A stretch of 64,000 bases of DNA from Acidithiobacillus ferridurans (GCF_003966655.1 NZ_AP018795.1:682001-746000); one strand, 5' to 3'. Numbered from the stretch's first letter, positions 39,109 to 48,298 are shown. Notes: generated by a model not told the origin, from the sequence alone. A program made the numbers and translations.

Positions 39109-40158
39109 CTACGGCCGTGGATCCTGCGACAAGGCGGCGGCAGCGAGCACGGCACGGCGTACTAACGTTGCGAGTAAGGGTAGTTTGTAGGCATTCTGCG
39201 CTAAGGGTGTTGCCCCCGCCAGCGCCGCTTCTCCCGCCGCCTCCGCCGTTTCCCCGTTGATGGTCGCCCCCGTCAGCAGGGCTTCTGCCTGTCGCGCCCG
39301 CCAGGGCGTCGGCGCCGCTGCGCCGAGCACGATACTCGCCTCCCGGCAAAGGCCGGCTGCGTCGAGATCCACGACCACTGCTACGGCCGCAAGGGGCCAA
39401 TCAAAGGCTTCCCGTTCAGCAACCTGGAAATAAATGGAGTGATTGGTCTGCATCTGGGGCGGCAGCCATACCGCCGTCAGGATCTCCCCGGCCGCAAGAA
39501 TGTTTTCCCGGTGCATATCTGCTTCGGGCAAAACGAAAAAATCCTCCAGCGGAACCTGCCGCCGCTGTCCTTGCGGGTGGAGAAGTTCCACCTGCGCATG
39601 AAAGGCCAGGAGCGCGGTGGCCGGGGTAGAGGGATGGATGATGGCGCAGCCGTGATTGGCAAAAATGGCGTGGTAGCGATTGTCGCCCGCAAAGGCGAAG
39701 CAGTGTCCACCGCCCTTGCGCAGGCAGTGATGGGCGGCAGAGCGCAAGTACCAGCAGCGCGGCCGTTGCAGCAGATTCCCGCCCAGCGTGGCGCGGTTGC
39801 GGATTTGCGGGCTGGCCGCCATGGCGGCCGCTTGTGCCAACGCGGCATGGCTCTGGTGGAGACCGGGGTGTGCGGCGATCTGAGCCAGGGTAGTCAGCGC
39901 CCCGATGCGCAGACTGCCGTCGCTCCCCCGGGAGATGCCCTGCAGTTCCGCCAACTGGCTGACGTCCACCAGACGCAGGGGATTGACCAGGCCCTCCTTC
40001 ATAAGGTCCAGCATGTCCACCCCGCCGGCTTTCACCAGAATGGCTTGTTGTGCGATCGGCGTATCTTGCAGCGTGAGCATCGCCTCGGCCGTGGTCTGAG
40101 TGACGAGGGCTGCGGCTTCCGTCGGCGACCGGGCCTGTTGCCACTGGAAGGCTTCCAT
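39109..40158 (-). CDS. Molybdenum hydroxylase FAD subunit (PaoB/YagS-like)
   Basis: 349 residues of the FAD-binding CoxM/XdhB-type subunit, with GALTTLAQIAAHP and the flavin motif NRATLGGNLLQRPRCWYLR. Unlike CoxM, it has four cysteines in the insertion after this motif (RPRCW, AHHCL, GGHCF, NHGCA), the arrangement that holds an extra [4Fe-4S] cluster in E. coli PaoB. The ATG overlaps the large-subunit stop by one base. Probable electron path: Mo, 2x[2Fe-2S], [4Fe-4S], FAD. Confidence 0.85.
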   Translation of the reverse strand: MEAFQWQQARSPTEAAALVTQTTAEAMLTLQDTPIAQQAILVKAGGVDMLDLMKEGLVNPLRLVDVSQLAELQGISRGSDGSLRIGALTTLAQIAAHPGLHQSHAALAQAAAMAASPQIRNRATLGGNLLQRPRCWYLRSAAHHCLRKGGGHCFAFAGDNRYHAIFANHGCAIIHPSTPATALLAFHAQVELLHPQGQRRQVPLEDFFVLPEADMHRENILAAGEILTAVWLPPQMQTNHSIYFQVAEREAFDWPLAAVAVVVDLDAAGLCREASIVLGAAAPTPWRARQAEALLTGATINGETAEAAGEAALAGATPLAQNAYKLPLLATLVRRAVLAAAALSQDPRP

Positions 40159-42506
40159 CAGCGCGGCCCTCCGCCTGTGGCACCGAGGGCATGGAGTACC
40201 TTTGCGGGCGTCATGGGCAAGGACCGCATGCGCACCCCGATGGCGTTGTAGACCGCGTTGGCGATGGCGGCGGCGGTGGCGATGTTGGCCGGTTCGGCAA
40301 TGCCGTAGGCATCGGTGGCGCTAAATCCCTGGTAATTTTCCAGCAGTATCACCTCGATCTGAGGAGCGTCCCACGCCCCGGTCAATTTGTAATCGACCAG
40401 ATTGGCATTGAGCATCCAGCCGGTGTTGGTATCCAGGATCCGTTCCTCCAGCAGCGCATAAGAAACGCCCATGAGCACGCCTCCTTGCACCTGACTTTCA
40501 ATCTGCAAGGGGTTGATGGGACGGCCGCAGTCCTGAACGGCCAGCACTCGTTCCACGCGGATGACGCCTGTCTCCGTATCGACGGCTACTTCGGCGAACT
40601 GGACTCCACCCAAGTCGTTCAGTGCCATGGCCGCATCACCCGAGCGGCTGCGGAAACCGGCGTAGTCATCGATCCGCCCGGCAAAGGCGCTGATGCGGTC
40701 GGTACGCAGGGCGGCGGCCGCCTCCTGCCAGGAGATGCGCCGCTGCGGCGCATCGCGCAAATGGATCCAGCCGTCTTGCACGGTCAATTGTTGCGGATCC
40801 ACCTGCCAAGACGAGGCGACGGAGCGGAAAAGGGCCTCTTTGATCTGCCAGGCGGCGGTGCGGGCAGGGGGAGTGATGGAGGCGGTGGTACGACTGCCGT
40901 AGGAAGGTGGTCCCGAGGGAAATTCGGTATCCCCGATGCGCACATGGATATCTTCCGGCCGCAGACCCAGCTCCTCGGCCACCACCTGGGCCAGGACCGT
41001 ACCGACTCCGGTGCCGATGTCCTGCACGCTGGAAAGCACTTCGACCCGGCCATCCCGCCACAGGCGTAGTTCGCAGGCGGCATTGGTCTGAACATTGGCG
41101 GACCACAGGGATTGCGCCATGCCCCTACCACGTTTGATAGGCCCCTGATCAGCCCCCAGCGGCTTGCCCTGCGTCCAGCCGATTCTTTCGGCGCCCATGC
41201 GGCGTTCCTCCCGGCGAACGGGGCTGGGGTCGATGACATCGCGGAGGGCAAGGGGATCCATGGCAAGTTTTTCCGCCAGTTCATCGATGCCCTGTTCCAG
41301 GGCGAAGGCACCCTGGGTGTTGCCGGGACCACGCATGGGGCAAGCGGGACCGGCATGCGTGAAAACATCATACTGCAGGGATTCCACATGGGGGCAACGG
41401 TATAACGCGGTGGCCATATTGCCGACGCCGGCGCCGAAGGCGATGCCGGCGCTGCCGTAGGAATGCAGGGAAAGCGCCATCAGGGTGCCGTCGCGGCGGG
41501 CCCCGATGCGCAGATGCTGCTCACTGGAGGGGCGGTTGCCGCTATCCATCTGTTCCTCGTCGCGGCGATGGACCAGGCGTACCGGCGCCTTGGCCAGCCG
41601 GGAAAGGGCTACCGCCGTGCGCCCGTAAAGTCCAATCTGCGATTTGGAACCGAACCCCCCGCCAACGGCCTCGGCCCGTACGCGGACGCGGGAAAGGGGC
41701 AATTGGAAATGGCGGGCCAACTGGGCGCGCACGCCGGCGGTGAATTGGGTGGACATCCAAACGTCGAGACCGTCCTCGTGCCAGGCCGCGACGATGGCAT
41801 GGGGTTCCAGACAGCAATGGGTCTGGACCTGGGTATGATAGGTTCCGTCTACCACGATCTCGGCGGCGGCGAAACCCGCATCGATGTCGCCGCGGCTGCC
41901 TTTGCTCTCGGGTCCCCGGATATTGCCGGTGATGGGGAGATCACCGGCTGCCGCAGGCAGGCCGGCCGATGGACTTTTTTGCCACTCGGAATCCGGGTAA
42001 ACGATGGGCGCATCCGCCTGTCTGGCCCCATCGAGATCCACAACGAAGGGCAAGGGATCATACTCCACTCGGATCAGGCGCAACGCCGCCTCCGCCAGTG
42101 CCGGCGTGTCCGCCGCCAGGGCGGCGATGGGTTGGCCGACATAGCGCAGCACCATGGAGGCGCCATCGGCCGGGGGCTCCACTACGGTCAGGACCGCATG
42201 GACGCCGGGCAGCGCAGCGGCTGGGGAAAGATCCAGGGAGCGAATGCGGGCATGGGGCAAAGGCGAGCGCAACACCGCCGCATGGAGCATTCCCGGCTGA
42301 TGCGCATCCACCGTATAAAGGGCTGCGCCAGTGACTTTGTTCCGCGCATCCCAGCGGCGGATATCCTTGCCGATCTGCGTCAACTCGGCGTTGGGCGCCA
42401 GTGGCGGCGGCTCGTCAGCGGGAATCTCCCGTTCCACCGCATCGAGCCCCAGATGGGCGAGGCCGAAGGGGAATTTCTCCCGACGCCGCGGGAATTCGTC
42501 ATCCAT
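40158..42506 (-). CDS. Molybdenum hydroxylase large subunit (PaoC/aldehyde dehydrogenase-like)
   Basis: 782 residues binding the molybdopterin cytosine dinucleotide. Visible motifs: GKDIRRWDARNKVTGAALYT, RVRAEAVGGGFGSK, PMRGPGNTQGAFALEQGIDE, and GVGTVLAQVVAEELGL. The MRGPG motif and absence of the AYRCSFR selenated-copper loop of CO dehydrogenase point to an aldehyde or heterocycle hydroxylase. Start MDDEFPRRR has GGAG seven bases upstream and lies two bases after the Fe-S gene; the open frame further upstream is antisense-like. Confidence 0.9.
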   Translation of the reverse strand: MDDEFPRRREKFPFGLAHLGLDAVEREIPADEPPPLAPNAELTQIGKDIRRWDARNKVTGAALYTVDAHQPGMLHAAVLRSPLPHARIRSLDLSPAAALPGVHAVLTVVEPPADGASMVLRYVGQPIAALAADTPALAEAALRLIRVEYDPLPFVVDLDGARQADAPIVYPDSEWQKSPSAGLPAAAGDLPITGNIRGPESKGSRGDIDAGFAAAEIVVDGTYHTQVQTHCCLEPHAIVAAWHEDGLDVWMSTQFTAGVRAQLARHFQLPLSRVRVRAEAVGGGFGSKSQIGLYGRTAVALSRLAKAPVRLVHRRDEEQMDSGNRPSSEQHLRIGARRDGTLMALSLHSYGSAGIAFGAGVGNMATALYRCPHVESLQYDVFTHAGPACPMRGPGNTQGAFALEQGIDELAEKLAMDPLALRDVIDPSPVRREERRMGAERIGWTQGKPLGADQGPIKRGRGMAQSLWSANVQTNAACELRLWRDGRVEVLSSVQDIGTGVGTVLAQVVAEELGLRPEDIHVRIGDTEFPSGPPSYGSRTTASITPPARTAAWQIKEALFRSVASSWQVDPQQLTVQDGWIHLRDAPQRRISWQEAAAALRTDRISAFAGRIDDYAGFRSRSGDAAMALNDLGGVQFAEVAVDTETGVIRVERVLAVQDCGRPINPLQIESQVQGGVLMGVSYALLEERILDTNTGWMLNANLVDYKLTGAWDAPQIEVILLENYQGFSATDAYGIAEPANIATAAAIANAVYNAIGVRMRSLPMTPAKVLHALGATGGGPR

Positions 42507-42508
42507 GC

Positions 42509-43036
42509 TCAATCTCCTTCCGCCTCGGCCAGGGCCAGCATGGCCTGGATCACATGGGGATAGGTTCCGCAGCGGCAGAGATGCCCGCTGATGGCGGTCC
42601 GAATCTCCGCTTCGCCTGGGTGGGGGTTCCCTGCCAGCAGGGCGGCGCAACTCATCACCATGCCGGGGGTGCAAAAGCCGCATTGCACCGCGTCGTGGGC
42701 GATGAAGGCCTCCTGGACAGGATGCAGTCGCTCGCCCGCGGCCAGCCCTTCGATGGTGGTGACCCGCCGTTCCCCCACCTCGATGGCCAGGATGCTGCAG
42801 GAGGCAACCACGAGGTCGTCGAGCCACACGCTGCAGGCCGAGCAGGCCCCCTGATTACAGGCGATTTTCGTGCCCGTGAGGCCCAGAGGCCCGCGCAGGG
42901 CTTCGGCAAGGGTGGTGCGCGGTTCGACCAGCAGGGTACGGGCTTCGCCATTGACCCAGAGGACAATGGGCACGGCACCGGGACCAAGGATGGAAGCGGT
43001 GGCCGATTTTTCATTCTCCTGCGGATCTTCTTTCAT
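42509..43036 (-). CDS. Molybdenum hydroxylase 2Fe-2S subunit (PaoA/CoxS-like)
   Basis: 175 residues with two [2Fe-2S] clusters: plant-type CNQGACSACSVWLDD...C and the helical-domain CGFCTPGMVMSCAALLAGNP followed by GHLCRCGTYPHVI. E. coli PaoA has a Tat leader; the N-terminus here (KEDPQENEKSATASILGPG) has no twin-arginine signal, so this enzyme is probably cytoplasmic. GGGAG lies 11 bases from the chosen ATG; a 15-residue longer form is possible. First gene of the three-subunit operon. Confidence 0.9.
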   Translation of the reverse strand: MKEDPQENEKSATASILGPGAVPIVLWVNGEARTLLVEPRTTLAEALRGPLGLTGTKIACNQGACSACSVWLDDLVVASCSILAIEVGERRVTTIEGLAAGERLHPVQEAFIAHDAVQCGFCTPGMVMSCAALLAGNPHPGEAEIRTAISGHLCRCGTYPHVIQAMLALAEAEGD

Positions 43037-43041
43037 CAGGG

Positions 43042-43347
43042 TCAGATCTCCCTCTGGAAACGCCCGCGCCCCCGGAAACATGGCGTGGCGAAGATGTCTT
43101 CAGTGTAGACGCCCATGGGAGCGTCTTCAAAATCCGAGATCTCCCGCGTGGTGCCGTCGCCGACCCGCTTGAGAATCACCAGCCCACGAAACACGGCCAG
43201 CCAACCGACGAGTTGCACAAAATTCTCATCACCATCACCGCCTCGTAACCTGGAGCGACGTGAGAACTGATCGAAAATCTCTTTGACCACAAGATATTCC
43301 GTGGCTGAAGAGCACATTGCCCTAAAACGGCGCTGATCCTGCACCAT
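43042..43347 (-). CDS. Hypothetical protein upstream of the molybdoenzyme
   Basis: About 101 residues (start uncertain, no Shine-Dalgarno seen) ending five bases before the Fe-S subunit. The central part VVKEIFDQFSRRSRLRGGDG, FVQLVGWLAVFRGLVILKRV and TTREISDFEDAPMGVYTED looks like a genuine globular protein. No family recognised. Same strand and tight spacing suggest co-transcription with the hydroxylase, perhaps as a leader gene. Confidence 0.5.
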   Translation of the reverse strand: MVQDQRRFRAMCSSATEYLVVKEIFDQFSRRSRLRGGDGDENFVQLVGWLAVFRGLVILKRVGDGTTREISDFEDAPMGVYTEDIFATPCFRGRGRFQREI

Positions 43348-43520
43348 GATAATGCAGGATATACATACCGCCCACGGATACAACACCCTGCTTGTTTCGC
43401 TACGCGCTGCCAAATGATCTGCCGCCGCAGCCGCTCTTGATACTTTCTGGCATGATCTCTGCATGATGAGATGCTCGCTGAGTCTGGCGTGTATGGGCGG
43501 CATCTGTCAGGAGGGTATCC

Positions 43521-44465
43521 ATGAATCGTTTCGATCATTTTCGCGAACTGCGGGTAGATCTCTCGGCATTATTGGGTGGGGTGGTAGACGCCGTAGCCAG
43601 TCCGCACCTGCTCAGGCAGGACCGCAAGGAGCAACGACGCGTCCTGGCGTGTTTAATTGAACGGCATCCTTTTCTGGATCTTTGTTACTTGCTTGACGCC
43701 GATGGCAACCAGATTGGCGATAATGTAGCAGCATCCAGGAGGCGGAAAGCACACGGTGGTGATGGCGCAAACCGCAGCCATCGTCCTTATTATCGATTGG
43801 CCAGGGAAGCTACCAGCCCTGTGCTCACGGAGCCGTATCTCTCCTCCACCAACGGTCATATTTGCATCACTGCAACCGCACCCGTTCGTGATGAGGCCGG
43901 TAAACTGCTGGGCATGGTAGTGGCGGATAGCGAACTGGATCGTACTTTGGCGTTGCTGGAAGAAGATGGCAGCCGACGTAGTTTCGAACCTTATTTTAAA
44001 TTCATTTACCTGTTGTTCTCCGCCGGATTGCTCACGGTAAGCATGGCACTCGGTCTGCATGCATTGATCGCGCTCGGTTCTGTATGGTCTACAGTAACTA
44101 CCCCGGATGATTTTAGTGCACCGTTCCAGGCAACGATTCTTTTTACTCTGGCCCTTGCTGTTTTTGATCTGGCAAAGACCATCTTTGAGGAAGAGGTATT
44201 GTTACGCAAGGATATTCGCCGTCATAGTACGACACGACGCACTCTGACCCGGTTTATTGCCGCTATTCTGATTGCGGTTTCCATCGAGGGATTGATGCTG
44301 GTTTTTAAATTCGCACTCGATGCCCCGCAGCATCTGTGGCTTGCCATTGGATTACTGGTTGCAGCCGCCGCACTTATGGTGGCCCTGGGACTCTATGTCT
44401 ATTTTGGCGCGCAGGCTGAGGTACTGTTGCTACGCAACAGAGAGCAGCGCCACGATGGACACTAA
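43521..44465 (+). CDS. PDC/Cache-type sensor domain membrane protein
   Basis: 314 residues. Residues about 30-150 form a PDC-like sensor: FLDLCYLLDADGNQIGDNVA, SHRPYYRLAREATSPVLTEP, and ICITATAPVRDEAGKLLGMV. Unusually, no membrane helix precedes the sensor; four helices follow (about 155-185, 200-220, 245-270, 275-300) and no output domain (HAMP, kinase, GGDEF) is present. GGAGG lies six bases before the ATG. It probably senses a small molecule and signals through its membrane part or an unknown partner. Confidence 0.7.
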   Translation: MNRFDHFRELRVDLSALLGGVVDAVASPHLLRQDRKEQRRVLACLIERHPFLDLCYLLDADGNQIGDNVAASRRRKAHGGDGANRSHRPYYRLAREATSPVLTEPYLSSTNGHICITATAPVRDEAGKLLGMVVADSELDRTLALLEEDGSRRSFEPYFKFIYLLFSAGLLTVSMALGLHALIALGSVWSTVTTPDDFSAPFQATILFTLALAVFDLAKTIFEEEVLLRKDIRRHSTTRRTLTRFIAAILIAVSIEGLMLVFKFALDAPQHLWLAIGLLVAAAALMVALGLYVYFGAQAEVLLLRNREQRHDGH

Positions 44466-44800
44466 AATGGTAAAACTTCCGCCGTTACCCGACAACGCAG
44501 CCCAGATGATCGACGCACTCCAGGCAAGTCCTGTCCAAACCAGGAGAACATCCAGTAACGTAATCGCCACCCGGTAGCGGCTCCCCCATGCTCCACACCA
44601 TCAGCGCAGAGAGCACCTACACACCCAGTGCCAGGACAAAGGCGATGGCGAGGAACGTGACAAATCCGGCACGGCTATCAGTAATCCAACGCATCATACG
44701 CTCCCCTGTTTTTGCTGATATGCTGATTATGTAGTCGATACCTGGAGAAAGGCAGATCGCCGGCGAGCGACCTTTTGTTGCCCGCTCTGTTCGCCGACCG
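44466..44800. other. Intergenic with a decayed minus-strand membrane-protein gene
   Basis: On the minus strand, GGGAG precedes an ATG at 44698 (MMRWITDSRAGFVTFLAIAF, then a stop after 26 codons); a second frame from about 44612 reads VAITLLDVLLVWTGLAWSAS and IIWAALSGNGGS up to a TAG near 44430, inside the 3' end of the sensor gene. Two hydrophobic segments in consecutive frames suggest a small two-helix membrane protein broken by a frameshift. Low certainty. Confidence 0.3.
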
Positions 44801-45124
44801 TCAGTCCAGCAGGGTCGCCTGCACCTGAAACACTGGTGACAGGTGTGTGGGGGCCTTGATCCGTAGCTGTTTGTTGACGTTCATTCGTCCGAATACCACC
44901 TCGATGGCCGAAGGGGCAACGCCGAACTCCCCCGCCAGAAACCGGACCATGTGATCGGTAGCGCGGCCATTTTGGGGTTTTGCGGTGACACTGACCTTGA
45001 GCTGGTTACCCTTGGGTTTGCCAATCGCATCGCGGGAGGCATTGGGTTTCCCCAAAATATTGACCACCAGAACATCCCCTTCCCACCAAAAAAATTTTTG
45101 ATCTAGTTCATTGTTTTTATTCAT
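44801..45124 (-). CDS. DUF167 (YggU) family protein
   Basis: 107 residues; the family core VNILGKPNASRDAIGKPKGN followed by LKVSVTAKPQNGRATDHMVR and LRIKA is clear. Function of the family is unknown; E. coli YggU is about 96 residues and here the extra residues are at both ends. No Shine-Dalgarno sequence precedes the chosen ATG, and the frame is open 15 codons further. In many genomes yggU follows yggT; here it is isolated. Confidence 0.8.
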   Translation of the reverse strand: MNKNNELDQKFFWWEGDVLVVNILGKPNASRDAIGKPKGNQLKVSVTAKPQNGRATDHMVRFLAGEFGVAPSAIEVVFGRMNVNKQLRIKAPTHLSPVFQVQATLLD

Positions 45125-45394
45125 ATTTAACCATCCGGTCACAGATCCTGAAAATTTTCCTTCGGACAAGAAAACCCCACGCAGTGAAGATCTTTGGGGC
45201 TCACAAAACAGTGACGATATGATAGGACTAAGTTCTACCGATTACCATCGGCGCAAAGAGGGTATTGACTATGCGTTCCGCATAGCAAATGAGCATTACC
45301 TTACCTCTGGAGAGGGTTCGATTAAATCCATTGCCATGCCAATCTGCGGAGTCCCGGCGTACTCGTGGTCAATTTTCCGAATAGTGGTTGGCGG

Positions 45395-45628
45395 ATGGAT
45401 GCCTATATCAGTCGCATTCAGATAAGCTTTGATGATCAGGTCATAGTGGTGGAAGCGGAAGAAGCCGGTAACAAGATACTTGTTTGCATACAAAGGCAAC
45501 AATTTTTCACTGTTAGCCAAGAAAATAACGGGGAGAGCGAGCGATCCATGAATTCTTTATATGATGTATCCATAAAAAATACGGCGCACAAACTGATTTA
45601 TAAATTAATCCAGCTATATGCGTTATGA
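45395..45628 (+). CDS. Hypothetical protein
   Basis: 77 residues from ATG (DAYISRIQISFDDQVIVVEA then EEAGNKILVCIQRQQFFTV); beta-rich N-terminal half and a Tyr/Leu-rich tail. Vaguely similar in layout to short DUF1488-type proteins, not enough for a call. Weak ribosome-binding site. The region 45190-45390 upstream holds only overlapping unlikely frames. Confidence 0.35.
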   Translation: MDAYISRIQISFDDQVIVVEAEEAGNKILVCIQRQQFFTVSQENNGESERSMNSLYDVSIKNTAHKLIYKLIQLYAL

Positions 45629-45906
45629 TACCATTTTTTACTATTACCACAAATTTTTGGATGACCACCCCCGCTGAGACCAGGTCATCCGCATTCGCAG
45701 GTCGAGGATGATTAACCACCAAGTAAAGAACTGGATTGTCGTGCCGCACCCGCTTGTTCAATCCTGTTCTGCACAGAACGGCACATAGGGATATTACTGA
45801 CAAACATCGTTTCGCGCATTGTGCGTTTCAGTTGTTTGGGAGGGGGCATGGCAGCGGGGCGGGTGATCAGCGATTCCTCGACCCTTGAACCGAAACAGGG
45901 GTCCCC

Positions 45907-46512
45907 TCACGGAGATACGCCTTTACGGCCCCGACGCGGCCAATGATCGATGATGCTGAACGCCAGATGCAGTACCCACAACAACAACAGAAAGGCGGCC
46001 AGTGTGCGGTGCCAGGGCAGGAGATCTCCCGCTCCCCGCCACAGCAGGATACCCAGGATCACGGTCACGCTCGCCAGGAGCAGAAAGACCCCCGCCACAG
46101 CGGCGTCCAGCCCCTCGCGCAGGAGGGTGCCGTCGCGCCCCAAATGGCGCCACTGGCGAACGACCCGCCGCCGAGTCGTCGCCGAAAGTAGAAAGATCCG
46201 CGCCGCACTCCGCCGACCTGCCCCAGAGCCAAGGAGCCAGGACCATTCACCGGCAAGGAAAAGCGCGGCAACCAGGCCGTCGATGATGTGGAAGGGCAGA
46301 AGCCAGATCCAGCCCAAGGCCAGGAGCAAACCCGAGGCGAGTTGCAGGGTCACCGTCAACACCACGCCGAGGAGCAGGAATATGGCCCAGGTCGGCCGAC
46401 GCTCAGCCCTCACCATTGCGCCAGATCCCGCCCGAGCGGCGCCCGGCGTCAACCAGAAAGGCTTCGGCCACGGGGAACGCATCGGCACGCAGACATTGGT
46501 ATAAGACGGCAT
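45907..46512 (-). CDS. Four-helix membrane protein, cytochrome b561-like
   Basis: About 201 residues (start uncertain, M at 46512 or TTG three codons upstream). Four hydrophobic helices: AIFLLLGVVLTVTLQLASGL, LPFHIIDGLVAALFLAGEWS, AAVAGVFLLLASVTVILGIL and RTLAAFLLLLWVLHLAFSII. Histidines sit within or at the ends of helices 2 and 4 (PFHII, PWHRT, VLHLAFSIIDH), as in diheme b561/DUF4405 proteins. Lies 61 bases downstream of nnrS on the same strand; a role in respiratory or NO-related electron transfer is inferred from context only. Confidence 0.55.
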   Translation of the reverse strand: MPSYTNVCVPMRSPWPKPFWLTPGAARAGSGAMVRAERRPTWAIFLLLGVVLTVTLQLASGLLLALGWIWLLPFHIIDGLVAALFLAGEWSWLLGSGAGRRSAARIFLLSATTRRRVVRQWRHLGRDGTLLREGLDAAVAGVFLLLASVTVILGILLWRGAGDLLPWHRTLAAFLLLLWVLHLAFSIIDHWPRRGRKGVSP

Positions 46513-46572
46513 ACATGGCAAAGGTCCCCCATCAAGCTAACGTTCATACATTAAAGCCCTCCGATTATTTCA

Positions 46573-47769
46573 TTACCCATATCGGCCATCGATCCGCGGC
46601 TTTATGAGCATGGGCGCATAAACGATGATAAAACCGACGAAGGCAATAATCCACAGGCCTTGCGACACCTCAATCCACATTCGGTACTGCATTGGCAATA
46701 TTATTGGAATAATCACGCGCACAATGGCACCAAGAAGCAACGAAAAGAATATCCAGTTCAAGGCCGATGGGGGTGTAAAGATGTTTCTTCCTGTGTGCCC
46801 TAGAGAGACTCTCGCCATCATGCCAATGGTCATCATGCCTACCCCACCATACGCAAAAGCATGAATTCCTAACATTGGATTGATGGGTATCCAATGAGCA
46901 AGCGCAGTCAAAATAAATCCAATGAATATCCATCCATAAGCCAGGTAAAGACTCCATAACAAGGGCTTACGCCATATGCCCGGAGTATACCATCCGATCA
47001 TTTGTAGAACCTGCAAAAACGCTAACGCGATGGCCACCAAAACCGTAATCAGTGAAATCGGATTCCATACAACAGCCACTATAAAAAACATCATAAGAAT
47101 CAAACTGCTGATGTTTACCCACGGCCGAACCCTCAAAACCACCGGATAACCAACGCCTCTTTCAATAAAGAACGGCATTATCCGCTGTCCCATCAGCATA
47201 ATCAGCGCGATAATCAGATAGAGGCCGAAAAACAACCCAATCTGCGTCAGCTCAGGATGCTTCCAGATGAGGCCTATATAGAACAATGTATTACCTGTCG
47301 TCATTAGTAATAATATGGACCATATGCCAAGCTGTTTCCATTGCTTGCTGCGGACCAAAGGATACAGTAAGGCGATGCAAACAGTGACATCAAACAACAG
47401 GTCGAATAGCGCCATGATCATCAGTGCGCCAGGAAAATCGGTGAACGGCATTATGCGTGCCATAAGCCAGAACAAACCTAGTAATAATAATCCATATCCG
47501 CGAAGCGTCTGGTGACCCGTCCAGTTTTTGACTGCGGTCAACAAAAAACCAACAGCCACGGCCATGGAATATCCAAATATCATTTCATGGGCATGCCACA
47601 GGATAATCGGGAAATTGCCATTATCAAGAAACTGCGTTCCGTGATAATAGAACCAGAACCAGGCAGAGATGGCAAAAGCAGAGAATACCGCCCCTAACAA
47701 AAAAAAGAGGCGGAACCCAAGATGGAGAAGGGCAAAACGATACTTTTTACTGGGCTCTATGACTATCAC
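46573..47769 (-). CDS. nnrS: NnrS family protein
   Basis: 398-residue heme-copper membrane protein with about twelve helices; NnrS proteins are linked to nitric-oxide stress tolerance. Family features: the N-terminal FALLHLGFRLFFLLGAVFSA, WHAHEMIFGYSMAVAVGFLL (histidine pair) and the later GVGMMTIGMMARVSLGHTGR. A GTG with GGAGG five bases upstream was chosen as start, giving IVIEPSKKYRF; the frame is open 12 codons further. Clearly more AT-rich than the neighbours, so possibly acquired. Confidence 0.92.
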   Translation of the reverse strand: MIVIEPSKKYRFALLHLGFRLFFLLGAVFSAFAISAWFWFYYHGTQFLDNGNFPIILWHAHEMIFGYSMAVAVGFLLTAVKNWTGHQTLRGYGLLLLGLFWLMARIMPFTDFPGALMIMALFDLLFDVTVCIALLYPLVRSKQWKQLGIWSILLLMTTGNTLFYIGLIWKHPELTQIGLFFGLYLIIALIMLMGQRIMPFFIERGVGYPVVLRVRPWVNISSLILMMFFIVAVVWNPISLITVLVAIALAFLQVLQMIGWYTPGIWRKPLLWSLYLAYGWIFIGFILTALAHWIPINPMLGIHAFAYGGVGMMTIGMMARVSLGHTGRNIFTPPSALNWIFFSLLLGAIVRVIIPIILPMQYRMWIEVSQGLWIIAFVGFIIVYAPMLIKPRIDGRYG

Positions 47770-47887
47770 GAGACCCTCCTGTATGAAAATCCATGGGGTT
47801 GCCAATTTTTTGCAATATGCCCATTCGACTTTTACCGTTGGCTCGTCAGAAAAGGATCATGGCACATATGCTCATCAATAATCCATC

Positions 47888-48298
47888 TTGCCGCCGCCTC
47901 TCATTTTGGCTCCATGCCCTGAGGAGAACGGGTACCGATCCCGGATGCATAGATACCGCACTATGCGGACAAAAACCGTTCGAACTACAAACAGGAGTCC
48001 GGCAACCCTTGGCTCAGAGCGAATTTCGTCACCCCCTGGACCAGTCGCGTTGATCCGCAGACATACAGGTCCATCACCGGCTGATGGTCGCCCGGTGGCT
48101 TATCCCGATGTCGGCGTGCAGGCAGCTGTGCTGATAGACTTCGCTCGCCAGGGCCGTCCGTTGTCCGAACTGGCCCGCGCCATGGGCACGAGTTGGCCAG
48201 CTGCACAGCGCCTTATCCGTCCTGGAAACCCCACCATCAAACAGCTTGAACGCGCCGCCGCTGCTTTGGGGAAGCGGCTGGTGATCAGTCTGGAGTAA
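47888..48298 (+). pseudogene. HicB-type C-terminal helix-turn-helix antitoxin remnant
   Basis: Only the last ~75 codons look natural: DVGVQAAVLIDFARQGRPLS, ELARAMGTSWPAAQRLIRPG, TIKQLERAAAALGKRLVISL. This is the XRE-like C-terminal domain of HicB antitoxins. The HicB N-terminal domain and a HicA toxin are absent, and the preceding 60 codons are Arg/Thr-rich junk. It may still encode a small DNA-binding protein. Confidence 0.55.

Noticed and set aside
39439-40251. 270-codon plus-strand frame over the FAD subunit gene
   Set aside because: Antisense shadow of PaoB-like coding sequence.
41463-42563. 366-codon plus-strand open frame inside the molybdenum subunit gene
   Set aside because: Complement of a well-conserved GC-rich enzyme gene; no ribosome site or domain, typical shadow frame.
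45513-45803. 96-codon minus-strand frame
   Set aside because: Conflicts with the hypothetical plus-strand gene and lacks supporting signals; neither is strong.
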